Assembly (NCBI RefSeq): GCF_021028955.1
Contig: NZ_JAIWPE010000032.1
Location: 1-47,488, forward strand
DNA length: 47,488 nt
From: Salipaludibacillus sp. CUR1
GTDB lineage: Bacteria; Bacillota; Bacilli; Bacillales; Salisediminibacteriaceae
Reading direction: 5' to 3'
Below the pieces are notes generated by a model, which saw nothing but the letters and a program-made list of their open reading frames with translations, was not told where the DNA came from and did not search any database. The first letter of the stretch is position 1. Every line of letters begins with the position of its first letter. The translations under genes were made by a program, and so were the position numbers. Below, one piece after another: positions 18,389 to 25,957 of this stretch.

Positions 18389-18423
18389 AAAAAGCATGTC
18401 CTCTTAAGGGGACATGCTTTTTT
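18389..18423 (+). terminator. Terminator after pgi
   Basis: Stem AAAGCATGTCC/GGACATGCTTT with an 8-nt loop, then a run of T. It starts within 6 nt of the pgi stop. Confidence 0.93.
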
Positions 18424-18431
18424 GGAAACTT

Positions 18432-18684
18432 CTGGGGGGTCTGTCCCCCCAGTTATTGTAATTGGGAAACAGGGTGCTATAATTGAGGTAACAGTATACT
18501 GGGGGAATTTGTGTGAGCGTCCTAAATTAATTAATGATGAAAAGCAAAAAATGTTTAAAAAGTCATTTGTTAATGGCTTATTTGCTATGGAAATCTATCT
18601 TAATTAATACAGGAGGCATACAATTTAAAACTTTCCGGTGTGAAGATCGGTTTAATTGGCGTCCGCATTGGGCGCTGTTTTTTT
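18432..18684 (+). other. Intergenic stretch with hairpin, promoter and terminator-like end: possible small RNA
   Basis: A very GC-rich hairpin CTGGGGGG/CCCCCCAG (18432-18452) is followed by a promoter with -35 TTGTAA (18456-18461), 16-bp spacer and perfect -10 TATAAT (18478-18483). About 190 nt later a GGCGTCC/GGGCGCT-type stem runs into a seven-T tract (about 18657-18684). A transcript of roughly 190 nt would result. A 31-codon frame starting at TTG near 18512 fits inside it but has poor support. It could be a small RNA, a leader for the acetyltransferase gene or a short-peptide gene. Confidence 0.4.
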
Positions 18685-18716
18685 ATGTGCTCCTGCTATA
18701 AAAGGAGAGAAGGACG

Positions 18717-19673
18717 TTGGAAACTAACCAGCATATGATCATTCGGGAGGAAAAACGGGAGGATTTCAGACGGATAGCGGAGGTTCACGCTGACGCCTTT
18801 TATGAAAGTACAGGCCAGGAGGAAAGTGTTCTTACAGCACTGTTAAGGCAGGAAAAAGGATTTACCCCTAAACTTTCGCTAGTGGCGCAACTGGATAATG
18901 AAATAGCAGGCCACGTACTGGTCGTGCCATACACTTTTCATTTATATGGCCTTGCAGTCAGAGGGGGGATTCTGGCCCCGATCGGTGTTAAAAGAAAATA
19001 TCAGTATAAAGGAGTAGGCAGCCGTCTGATGGAAGCGGTCCATGAAAAAGCCGGAGAGCTAAACTTATCATTTATTCTTCTGCTCGGCCATGAGAAGTAT
19101 TATACGCGGTTTGGCTATGAAACAAATATGTTTGGTGAAGCGGCTTTAGCCATTCAGCTAAACGGAACGTCTGCAGAAAAAACAGAGCTTACATCAAGAA
19201 AAATATCTACTAGTGATCTGCCTGCCTTAATGGAAATGTGGGAAGAAACAAATCGGGATGTTCCTCTTATATTAAAACCTGAAAAAGAGTTAACTTCATG
19301 GCTTAGTACGAACAAAGAAATTCTAAGTCTTGTTTATGAAGAACGAGGCAGGACGGCGGGCTTCGTCAGAATTCATAAGAGAACAAAAGAAATAAAAATG
19401 TTCCTCTCACATAATAAACAGTATGCAAGCCAGATGGCGGAGGCATTAATGGAAACATTTAACATGGAAAGAGAGGTAATTATACCCGTCCATCCAAAAA
19501 GGAAGAACTGGTTTAACAGTTTTTCTCCATCCGTGAAAATGGAAACATGGAATGCCGCAATGATTTGCCCGGTCGGTTCAGATGAGTCGGTTAAACGCTA
19601 CATTACTACAGTAAAACATTCTCCTGAAAAAGCAGGGAGCATCATCTGGCCAGTAGCTTTTGAAGCTATCTAA
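18717..19673 (+). CDS. GNAT-family N-acetyltransferase with C-terminal extension
   Basis: A 318-residue protein. Residues ~7-150 form a GNAT fold: MIIREEKREDFRRIAEVHADAF, then the acetyl-CoA binding segment PIGVKRKYQYKGVGSRLMEAV with the expected Q/R-x-x-G-x-G/A pattern, and FGYE in beta 6/7. About 150 further residues of no clear family follow, including a second GNAT-like stretch (TAGFVRIHKR). YhbS/Eis-like enzymes have this two-part layout. The substrate is unknown. The TTG start is chosen because AAGGAGAG lies 8 nt upstream; the ATG at 18735 has no ribosome site. B. subtilis has yugM at this point. Confidence 0.85.
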   Translation: METNQHMIIREEKREDFRRIAEVHADAFYESTGQEESVLTALLRQEKGFTPKLSLVAQLDNEIAGHVLVVPYTFHLYGLAVRGGILAPIGVKRKYQYKGVGSRLMEAVHEKAGELNLSFILLLGHEKYYTRFGYETNMFGEAALAIQLNGTSAEKTELTSRKISTSDLPALMEMWEETNRDVPLILKPEKELTSWLSTNKEILSLVYEERGRTAGFVRIHKRTKEIKMFLSHNKQYASQMAEALMETFNMEREVIIPVHPKRKNWFNSFSPSVKMETWNAAMICPVGSDESVKRYITTVKHSPEKAGSIIWPVAFEAI

Positions 19674-19744
19674 GCTGAGCGGGTAATAACAACGTTTAAG
19701 ATGGGGAAGCTATTCCTACCTAAAGAAACAAGGAGGAATAGCTA

Positions 19745-20170
19745 ATGATTGAGATACCTTCCCGTCTTGAAAATAACACATTCAAGTTAATTGATTTAGA
19801 AAAGAAACTTAAACCAGTCGGTTACGTTATTGGAGGAGGCTGGGAATATGACCATGGATATTTTGATTATAAAATGGCAGACAACGGCAGCTATTTGTTT
19901 GTAAGACTTCCATTTGAAGCAGTTGACGGGGAAGAGCTTGATGTAAAAGGGGTTCATGTGACGTTAGGAAGACCTTTTCTTCTGGCTCATAAATATCAGC
20001 GCGGGCTGGATGATAATGTACACGATCCGAACCCTCTGCTGAATCAATTTTCTGAACCGCAGGACCCGGACGCTGAATTCCCGCAGGAATGGGTGCAGAC
20101 AGGAAGGGAATATGTCAGTGAACTTGAGCAGATTATTTTAAATAATATGGAAATTTCACCAAGGAACTAA
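19745..20170 (+). CDS. yugN: YugN-like family protein
   Basis: A 141-residue protein of the YugN family. Motifs typical of the family are GYVIGGGWEYDHGYFDYKM near residue 27 and DPDAEFPQEWVQTGREYVSELE near 108. The biochemical function is unknown. It is soluble, acidic and without signal peptide. AAGGAGGAAT precedes the ATG. Its end faces the potassium-channel gene across a shared hairpin, the same arrangement as yugN/yugO in B. subtilis. Confidence 0.92.
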   Translation: MIEIPSRLENNTFKLIDLEKKLKPVGYVIGGGWEYDHGYFDYKMADNGSYLFVRLPFEAVDGEELDVKGVHVTLGRPFLLAHKYQRGLDDNVHDPNPLLNQFSEPQDPDAEFPQEWVQTGREYVSELEQIILNNMEISPRN

Positions 20171-20171
20171 A

Positions 20172-20216
20172 AAGACGAGCTTACCGTTTAACATAAATAA
20201 GCTCGTCTTCTTTTTG
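20172..20216. terminator. Shared bidirectional terminator of yugN and yugO
   Basis: A perfect 12-bp stem AAGACGAGCTTA/TAAGCTCGTCTT with a 14-nt loop, followed by TTTTT on the plus strand. It overlaps the last codons of the minus-strand channel gene, so both transcripts could end here. Confidence 0.85.
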
Positions 20217-21185
20217 CAAAAAAAACTTATCGGCAGGATGGGGGTGAAGTGTAGCTTCTTTATCACGTCTCACCCCCAGCAAAAACTGATCATGGGACGT
20301 CTCCTGCTGAACAGCTTCAGCAAAGCTTTTTCCAATAAGAGCCTCGGGTAACCTATGGAGACACAAGTGATCCCTGTGGTTATGGTCAAGCATTTTAGTA
20401 ACGACATCTGTTAAGCCATGATACAGCGTACTGTTCATTAATAACATACTGACATGGTGTGAGGCTTCAATCACTTCATCCGCACCGGCCCGTTTTGCAT
20501 TCTTAACCTGGTCGTGCGTAATAATCTCTGCAATGGTATATAAATCAGGGGCTAGCCCTCTCATGGCAATCAGAGTTAAAATGGTATTCGCATCGGCAAG
20601 CCTCTCTTCAATATGAAGGTTCGCTGTGATTACCACCGTTTCGGCCAGCTGTAAATTAGCCCGTTGTAACGTTTCATCTTCTCTCGGGCTGCCTTTTATA
20701 AATCTGATGTAATGATATTCTGATGGCAGCTTTTGCAGGGTTTCATCAACCATGACGATATCTTTAAACGGGTAAAGCTGGTGTGTTTCCCTTATAAGTC
20801 TCCTGCTTCGTTCATTCCATCCTACAATTAGCAGATGGCCGTGGTTTTTAAACTCTCCGTCCCCTTTTTCCCGTTTTTCTTTAATCATCATTGTCGAAGC
20901 TGCGAGGTTAGTAATAAAATACGAGAATATACCAATCCCCGTAAGAATAAGAAGGATGCCTAGAAGTCGCCCTGTCAGACTGACAGGAACGTAATCTCCA
21001 TACCCTACCGTGGATATGGTGACTATCGCCCACCATACGCCATCAAAAATGGTGGCAAAAACGTCCGGTTCAATTCGGTGCATCACCATTCCTACCAATA
21101 CAGCAAACAAAAAAAGGCCGGTTAAAATTTTTAATAAAACAAATCGTTTAGCATATAGTTCAGAAAATAAAGCTACGCGAATCAT
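20181..21185 (-). CDS. yugO: Potassium channel with RCK/TrkA-N domain (YugO-like)
   Basis: A 334-residue two-helix K+ channel. TM1 (residues ~12-33), a pore loop with selectivity filter TISTVGYGDYVP, TM2, then a TrkA-N/RCK Rossmann domain beginning HLLIVGWNERSRRLIRE. The RCK part has the usual nucleotide or Ca2+ binding role in gating. In B. subtilis YugO releases K+ during biofilm electrical signalling and its activity is tied to trkA gating. The ATG at 21185 is chosen because AAGGAAGAGG lies just upstream on the minus strand. Longer in-frame starts (21218 ATG, 21227 TTG) have no ribosome site. Confidence 0.92.
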   Translation of the reverse strand: MIRVALFSELYAKRFVLLKILTGLFLFAVLVGMVMHRIEPDVFATIFDGVWWAIVTISTVGYGDYVPVSLTGRLLGILLILTGIGIFSYFITNLAASTMMIKEKREKGDGEFKNHGHLLIVGWNERSRRLIRETHQLYPFKDIVMVDETLQKLPSEYHYIRFIKGSPREDETLQRANLQLAETVVITANLHIEERLADANTILTLIAMRGLAPDLYTIAEIITHDQVKNAKRAGADEVIEASHHVSMLLMNSTLYHGLTDVVTKMLDHNHRDHLCLHRLPEALIGKSFAEAVQQETSHDQFLLGVRRDKEATLHPHPADKFFLQKEDELIYVKR

Positions 21186-21286
21186 CAACCTCTTCCTTTC
21201 AGACTCTGTCTTTCCCATTATGGACAAAACTTAATGCAATTCATTCACAAGTTTGGTACGATAGGAAAAGTGAAGGAGGAAAGCTC

Positions 21287-21445
21287 ATGTTTCAAGCTGT
21301 AATTTTCGCCATAACGATGTTCATCGGCTGGATTATTTTTGACGCCATTAAACATAAAAAAGTAATAAAAGAAAATATAATATCCGGCTTTTTTGCAGCA
21401 ATTGTCGCAGGATTCTTGTGGTATATTCTTTTTATTATTTTTTAA
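21287..21445 (+). CDS. Small two-helix membrane protein, unknown
   Basis: A 52-residue protein: helix 1 residues ~4-20 (VIFAITMFIGWIIFDAI), a short basic cytoplasmic loop KHKKVIKEN, and helix 2 residues ~33-52 ending FLWYILFIIF. AAGGAGG lies 7 nt before the ATG, so it is probably translated. It lies divergently from yugO and just upstream of the tRNA-Ala promoter. No family is recognised; it is the last backbone gene before island 1. Confidence 0.75.
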   Translation: MFQAVIFAITMFIGWIIFDAIKHKKVIKENIISGFFAAIVAGFLWYILFIIF

Positions 21446-21466
21446 TGAAAAAATTTTAAAAAACTA

Positions 21467-21495
21467 TTGATTATTACTGCAAATCTGTTTATAAT
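21467..21495 (+). promoter_or_regulatory. Native tRNA-Ala promoter, now feeding the integrase
   Basis: -35 TTGATT (21467-21472), 17-bp spacer and perfect -10 TATAAT (21490-21495), 43 nt before the first tRNA base. Because island 1 is inserted inside the tRNA, this promoter now transcribes the 39-nt tRNA half and then the island's integrase leader. Confidence 0.85.
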
Positions 21496-21538
21496 TTTAA
21501 ATTGTGAGTCACATTACAACATTCCCATTATTACTTAC

Positions 21539-21577
21539 GGGGCATTAGCTCAGCTGGGAGAGCGCCACACTGGCAGT
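21539..21577 (+). pseudogene. 5' half of tRNA-Ala left at attL
   Basis: Identical to bases 1-39 of the complete tRNA-Ala at 39331-39406, ending inside the anticodon stem-loop (…CTGGCAGT). It keeps the native promoter but cannot form a tRNA. It is the left attachment repeat of island 1. Confidence 0.93.
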
Positions 21578-21665
21578 TCTAAGCTTATTAGCTAATATAA
21601 TTCCCCAGACATGGCAACCTTCACAAGTGGTACATGTACAAGGGTCACAACTTGACAATCATAAC

Positions 21666-21704
21666 AACCTTCTTGGACTGAAAACAGTCTGAGGAGGTTT
21701 TTTT
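21666..21704 (+). terminator. Terminator-like hairpin that buries the integrase ribosome site
   Basis: A 15-bp fully paired stem (21666-21680 with 21685-21699, three G-U pairs) with loop AAAA runs into seven Ts (21698-21704). The integrase Shine-Dalgarno GAGGAGG (21691-21697) is entirely in the 3' arm. It can act as an intrinsic terminator and as a translation block. Confidence 0.8.
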
Positions 21705-22613
21705 GTGCTTATAGAAAGTATTCAAAAGGAGTTTATCAGTGAGAAGCGTTTTGAAGGGTTAACGGAATCAGCTTTAAACAGTTATGTGGCACTTTTTAAG
21801 CAACTAAATGAGTATCTAGACCATGAGGGGGTTGAACAGCTTGAGGAGCTTACTCCCAAAATTCTTAAAGGTTACTTGAGGGAGTACAAAGAGAGAGGAA
21901 ATAAACCGAAAACAATTAATTCAAAGCTTAAGCTCCTGAGAGTGTTCTCCAAATGGTTACACCAAGAGGGGTTAACTGAGAAAGTACTTACTGAGGGAGT
22001 TAAGCTCACCAGGGAAGACACCTCCCCAAAGATCGTAAAGACAGAGGACATAAAGCTAGCTCTTTCCCACCTCAGGAGAGCCAAAAGAAGAGAAGATACA
22101 TTCACAGCCAGGAGAAACTATGTCATTTTACTCTTTATGGTTGGTACTGGTTTACGTATCTCAGAGCTGGAGCGCTTAAACTGGTCTGATATTGATTTTA
22201 GTACCTACTTAATAACCATTAGAACCAGTAAGAGCAGGAAAGCTCAAAGTGTTCCACTTTCAGAGTCTCTAGCTCGTGAGTTACTTGATTGGAGGCTATA
22301 CCTGGAAAGGAAGTTAGATAAGCTCCCAGAGGCTCTATTCGTAACTAGAGAAGGCAGGCGCTTTAGTAAGAACGGTATACAGAACTTTTTTAAGCGACTT
22401 AAGAAGAAGCTTGGTATTACTGGGGATTTTTCACCTCATGCTCTAAGAGCGTACTATATCAAGACGCTTCTCAAGAATGGCAGTAATCTTAGGGAGGTTC
22501 AACTCTTAGCAAGACACTCTAAAATAAGTGTCACTCAGGGATATGTAGGTTATTTTGCTCATGAGCTTAAGGAGTCTCTGGACAATAGCAATCCACTTAG
22601 AGACTTGTTATAA
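21705..22613 (+). CDS. int: Tyrosine recombinase, integrase of island 1
   Basis: A 302-residue XerC/D-like integrase. A SAM-like core-binding domain (residues ~1-95, TESALNSYVALFKQLNEYL) precedes the catalytic domain. Catalytic residues: R151 in GTGLRISELERLNW, K176 in RTSKSRKA, H245-x-x-R248 in SPHALRAYY, H271 in LLARHSKIS and the tyrosine in VTQGYVGYF (Y280, alternatively Y283). All are present, so it should be active. It lacks an AP2-type arm-binding domain, unlike the integrase of island 2. The GTG start follows GAGGAGG buried in a hairpin. It should cut in the tRNA-Ala anticodon loop; integration inside the 5' half of a tRNA is less common than at the 3' end. Confidence 0.94.
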   Translation: MLIESIQKEFISEKRFEGLTESALNSYVALFKQLNEYLDHEGVEQLEELTPKILKGYLREYKERGNKPKTINSKLKLLRVFSKWLHQEGLTEKVLTEGVKLTREDTSPKIVKTEDIKLALSHLRRAKRREDTFTARRNYVILLFMVGTGLRISELERLNWSDIDFSTYLITIRTSKSRKAQSVPLSESLARELLDWRLYLERKLDKLPEALFVTREGRRFSKNGIQNFFKRLKKKLGITGDFSPHALRAYYIKTLLKNGSNLREVQLLARHSKISVTQGYVGYFAHELKESLDNSNPLRDLL

Positions 22614-22634
22614 AAACCTGGAGGTGGAACCAGT

Positions 22635-22760
22635 ATGAACAATATTTATAGAGACTGGCTCTTTTTAATTATTGAAGCTAAAGAAGCAGGGTTAACAGTG
22701 AAAGAAGTCAGGGAGTTTTTACACCAAAGATCAGAGCTAGTGAAATACAAAAAGAATTAA
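22635..22760 (+). CDS. SinI-like anti-repressor microprotein
   Basis: A 41-residue protein too short for most gene callers. GGAGGTGG lies 8 nt before its ATG. The core (residues ~7-30) DWLFLIIEAKEAGLTVKEVR followed by EFL matches the SinI helical hairpin, which pairs with the dimerisation helices of SinR and SlrR and removes them from DNA. Here it follows the integrase by 21 nt, so it may be co-transcribed. It could antagonise an island repressor or interfere with host SinR and biofilm control. The family match comes from pattern recognition; the partner is unknown. Confidence 0.7.
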   Translation: MNNIYRDWLFLIIEAKEAGLTVKEVREFLHQRSELVKYKKN

Positions 22761-22776
22761 AAGAGAACATAAAGAA

Positions 22777-22814
22777 GGAGCTACCTCAGCGACCAAACTG
22801 AAATAGGTAGCTCC
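22777..22814 (+). other. Intergenic stem-loop after the SinI-like gene
   Basis: A perfect 10-bp stem GGAGCTACCT/AGGTAGCTCC with an 18-nt loop and no T run. A second imperfect long-range pairing (about 22832-22897, AGCAC...GTGCT) lies between it and the next start. Both could fold the leader of the downstream HTH gene. Confidence 0.55.
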
Positions 22815-22916
22815 TGCAACTAAGCTGAAGGAGAAGCACTCCTCCATGGGTTATTTTACTACTTTCATAAATATATCTCAAGGGGTGCTCCTCTTCTTAA
22901 TTGGAGGAGTATATTA

Positions 22917-23669
22917 ATGAAGAAACTAAGAGAGCTGGAGACCTTCTCCAGTGTTTCTAATATGGATGAGTTTGTAAGTGAAGCTCTGGAGGTTCTTGAA
23001 ATTAAAGAATTAGATAGAAGCTTATTAAGGTTGCTTGCTGGTTATTCCTGCAAGTTTATAGGTGTTTCATTTATGAAAGTCCAGACAATGGCTGATAAGC
23101 TGGAGGTCTCTTACAAAACAACACAGAGGGCTCTAAAACGGCTTAAGGACATAGGTGTAATTCAAAGAGTAAGACAACTGAGAGAGGTCTCTGGAGGCTT
23201 TGGGAGTTCTTTAACTATTATTAGACCTATCGAGTTGACCGATGGAAGGCAAGCCTCCAAGCCAGTTACAGAAGGGGCTGAGGAGGGTTCTCCTAAAAGG
23301 GAAACATTTTATCTTAAAGCATACAAAAAAGATATTAAATACATACGACACCAGGAGGAGCTAGACTACTCTTATTTATCTGAGTTTATACCAGCTCAAT
23401 TTATAGATACAGTTAAACCATTTGTAAAACCAGAGGAGGCTCTATCCCTGTGGAGTAAAGCTCAGGTAGTAGCTAGGAAGTATGCTCCTTCAGTGGTAGA
23501 CATTATAGAGCCAGCTATTAGATCGTTTAAGGCTACAGTTATGGCATACAAGACAAATAGAATAAAGAACAGCTTTGGAGGGTACTTCTGGGGAGCACTC
23601 TCAGGGGTCTTCTCAACAGAACAAAGGAGAGCTGTAAGCTCCCAGAGGTTTAACTGGCTGGAAGAGTAA
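22917..23669 (+). CDS. Winged-helix DNA-binding protein, unknown (island 1)
   Basis: A 250-residue protein. Residues ~35-95 form a winged helix: SFMKVQTMADKLEVSYKTTQRALKRLKDIGVIQRV, as in HTH_36-type plasmid and phage proteins. The C-terminal ~150 residues are helical and basic (IKYIRHQEELDYSYLSEFI, then VVDIIEPAIRSFKATVMAYK). Several Bacillus mobile elements encode similar proteins near their replication genes, but no enzymatic motif is visible. TTGGAGGAG precedes the ATG. It could be a replication accessory factor or a transcription regulator of the integration end. Confidence 0.7.
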   Translation: MKKLRELETFSSVSNMDEFVSEALEVLEIKELDRSLLRLLAGYSCKFIGVSFMKVQTMADKLEVSYKTTQRALKRLKDIGVIQRVRQLREVSGGFGSSLTIIRPIELTDGRQASKPVTEGAEEGSPKRETFYLKAYKKDIKYIRHQEELDYSYLSEFIPAQFIDTVKPFVKPEEALSLWSKAQVVARKYAPSVVDIIEPAIRSFKATVMAYKTNRIKNSFGGYFWGALSGVFSTEQRRAVSSQRFNWLEE

Positions 23670-23689
23670 TAGAAGTATTTTCCTTTAAT

Positions 23690-23698
23690 TGGTATAAT
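23690..23698 (+). promoter_or_regulatory. Extended -10 promoter of the accessory pair
   Basis: TGGTATAAT (TGn-TATAAT) lies 31 nt before the start of the next gene, with no good -35. It suggests that the two genes at 23730-25270 are expressed independently of the integrase. Confidence 0.5.
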
Positions 23699-23729
23699 CT
23701 TATTAGATATATCTTAAGGAGGGTGCTAT

Positions 23730-24365
23730 ATGAAAAAGGAGTTATTAGAGCCAGTTTATAAAGCTTTAGACCGTATTAATCCTGGGTTATCAGATTCTCT
23801 TGAGGTTGCATTTGAGCTTGTTCCTTACCTAGGGAAGCTAGTCTCACATATAAAGCTTAATCGTTTAGCAAGAAGGTTTGAAGAGCATAGAGAGCAACTC
23901 AGTAGAATAGCTAAGTTACACTCTTCAGAGATTATGAGCGCTGAGTACATTAACGAGAGGATATTTCCAATAGTATTAGAGAACTTAATTGAAGAGCATG
24001 AAGACGCTAAAATACAGTTTATACTTAATGGCTTTGAGAACGTCTTTATTGAAGAAAAAACTATGGAGTCAATGGTGCTTAACTACTTTGATACATTAAA
24101 AGACTTGCGCTATCTAGATATAAAGAGGCTATTCTACTTAACGTCATTAACTGAGGAGTATAACTTTGAAGGAGAAGAAGAGAAGGCAGTAACTCTTAAT
24201 GTTGATGTGAAACTCCAAAATATGGGCTTACTAGGTGTTTTGAGTAAAGGAATGAAATTTGGTGGTGGTGGAACAGAAGATGAAAAGGAAATTACCAGAG
24301 AGAATGTGATAGTTTACTCTTATGGAAAGAGATTTATTAATTTTATTAAAGACAGGAACATTTAG
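23730..24365 (+). CDS. Unknown 211-residue protein, probable partner of the protease
   Basis: No family recognised. The N-terminal third is helical and amphipathic (LVPYLGKLVSHIKLNRLARRF, residues ~31-51). The middle is acidic and helical, with IFPIVLENLIEEHEDAKIQF. The C-terminal third contains a glycine stretch KGMKFGGGGTED and a strand-rich end VIVYSYGKRFINFIKD. There is no signal peptide and no clear membrane helix. AAGGAGGG precedes the ATG. The protease gene follows after 59 nt on the same strand, so they probably form an operon. In a phage-like island such a pair is a candidate accessory (for example defence) module; this is inference. Confidence 0.65.
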   Translation: MKKELLEPVYKALDRINPGLSDSLEVAFELVPYLGKLVSHIKLNRLARRFEEHREQLSRIAKLHSSEIMSAEYINERIFPIVLENLIEEHEDAKIQFILNGFENVFIEEKTMESMVLNYFDTLKDLRYLDIKRLFYLTSLTEEYNFEGEEEKAVTLNVDVKLQNMGLLGVLSKGMKFGGGGTEDEKEITRENVIVYSYGKRFINFIKDRNI

Positions 24366-24424
24366 TACGTAAGCAGGAAAACACTTCCATTTCATAGAAT
24401 GAGTTATAAAAGGAGGTTATTTAA

Positions 24425-25270
24425 ATGGACACTAAAGAACTTAATTATTCCACAGTAAGAATTCATTGTAATCACCAAAATGGAACTAGTAGTAGTGGTA
24501 CTGGATTTATCATTAGGTTTGCAGAACAGACTATAAATGGGAAGTATGCAAGTGTTCCCTGTATTGTAACTAACAAACACGTAATAAGAAATGCACATGA
24601 GATCACCGTTAGATTCCACTCAACAAATTTAGATGGTACTAAGACTAAAAAACATTGTCAATTCACATTTGATCTGTCTAAATTAATCATTATGCATCCT
24701 GATGATAATGTTGATTTATGTGCGATTCCTATAGAGACTATGTATAGGGTAGCTTTCAAAGATAATATTAAACCTCATTATTATGGTATTAGCTTGCACC
24801 AAATTTCTAAAGAGGAAGCGCTAAAAGAATACTATCCCTCTGAAGATATAGTTGTAGTAGGTTATCCAAATGGAATTTGGGATGAACTACATAACCTCCC
24901 TGTTTTTAGAAAGGGAACATTAGCCACAATGCCTTCAGTAAATTATAAAGCTAAAAAGGAATTTTTAATTGATTGCGCTATTTATCCTGGTTCTAGTGGG
25001 TCACCTGTGTTCTCGGTTAAACAATTATTTAATCCAGACACGTATGAACCATTCACCTCAATAAAATTATTAGGAGTAGTATATGCTACATACCAACATA
25101 ATGCTAGAGGCGAAACTATTACAAAAGATATTCCAACTAATATTATAGCTACCCCTGTTCCAAATCATTTAGGAATAGTTATAAATAGTTCAAGAATTAT
25201 GGAGCTGGACACAATTATAAGAGATTACTTCTCTGATGTTCCAGCAGATGACATTTTACAGGTTGATTAA
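24425..25270 (+). CDS. Trypsin-like serine protease (cytoplasmic)
   Basis: A 281-residue chymotrypsin-fold protease. The triad is visible: His52 in IVTNKHVI, Asp97 in DDNVDLCAI and Ser191 in YPGSSGSPVF. There is no signal peptide or PDZ domain, so it is not HtrA-like and should act in the cytoplasm. Codon use is more AT-rich and GAA-biased than the rest of the island, suggesting separate acquisition. Stand-alone trypsin-like proteases of this type occur in phage-defence modules, where they are triggered by a sensor and cut host or phage proteins. Here the upstream 211-residue protein is the only candidate partner. A house-keeping protease role cannot be excluded. Confidence 0.85.
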   Translation: MDTKELNYSTVRIHCNHQNGTSSSGTGFIIRFAEQTINGKYASVPCIVTNKHVIRNAHEITVRFHSTNLDGTKTKKHCQFTFDLSKLIIMHPDDNVDLCAIPIETMYRVAFKDNIKPHYYGISLHQISKEEALKEYYPSEDIVVVGYPNGIWDELHNLPVFRKGTLATMPSVNYKAKKEFLIDCAIYPGSSGSPVFSVKQLFNPDTYEPFTSIKLLGVVYATYQHNARGETITKDIPTNIIATPVPNHLGIVINSSRIMELDTIIRDYFSDVPADDILQVD

Positions 25271-25957
25271 TCTACCCCTGATAACCTTAAGCTCCTTGAG
25301 TACCCTCTTGGAAGAAACTTTTAATGTATGCTACCTCAGTTTATTCTCTATGAGGAAGCTTGTTTGTAGAGAAGCAAAAGAGAGTAAAACCCCTGGAGTG
25401 TGAACCTACCCAGAGAGTAGCTCCAGGGAGTTAGACTTTAGAGAGCTAGTATTCTTTGAAGGTAGTCTCATGAGTGTATAACTTGTTAGTAGTGGTATGA
25501 AGTGTGGAGCTGATGGAGTTAGACTCTAAGGTATGGAGCTCCAGGGAGCTAGACTCTAGAGAGTGTAAATTGTTTTACCTTCCCCTCTATACGGTCACTT
25601 TTCATTATTAGCCACTCAGTATTATACACTCAAGAGACACACTGCTCAATTATGTCTACTAGAGAAACACACTCCCTAGTCTCCACCTCATAAATACCAT
25701 TAACCAATGAAGGAACCTCCAGAGTTAACCTCCTGGAGTCCTTTTTTTTTGAGTTAACACTACACACTAACCAGTAAAACTCCCAGGGTCTCCATGAGAT
25801 AGCCAGTTCATAAGATGTTGCTGTGAATTGTCGCTCCTGGAGTACCCTCTTTAGTGTATCATTTAAGTTTACCCTATTGACACACTTTTGAGGCGCTGAT
25901 ATGATGGGCTTAACAAAGTCTCATATACATGTTTCAAAAATAAAGGGGAAATGATAC
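25271..25957. repeat. Non-coding stretch with dispersed short repeats
   Basis: No gene seen. Three copies of a GGAG(T/C)TAGACT(T/C)TA-type motif lie near 25427, 25516 and 25544. A 20-bp near-repeat CTCCTNGAGTACCCTCTT occurs at about 25291 and 25837. The sequence has the island's AGCT/GAG-rich vocabulary. The right end holds the serine-recombinase promoter. Confidence 0.6.
25877..25905 (+). promoter_or_regulatory. Sigma-A promoter of the serine recombinase gene
   Basis: Perfect -35 TTGACA (25877-25882), 17-bp spacer and -10 TATGAT (25900-25905), 52 nt before the gene. It is one of the best promoters in the island. Confidence 0.82.

Noticed and set aside
18422-18607. 61-codon open frame over the pgi terminator
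   Set aside because: It starts inside the terminator and GC-rich hairpin and has no ribosome site; only its last part could be a short peptide gene.
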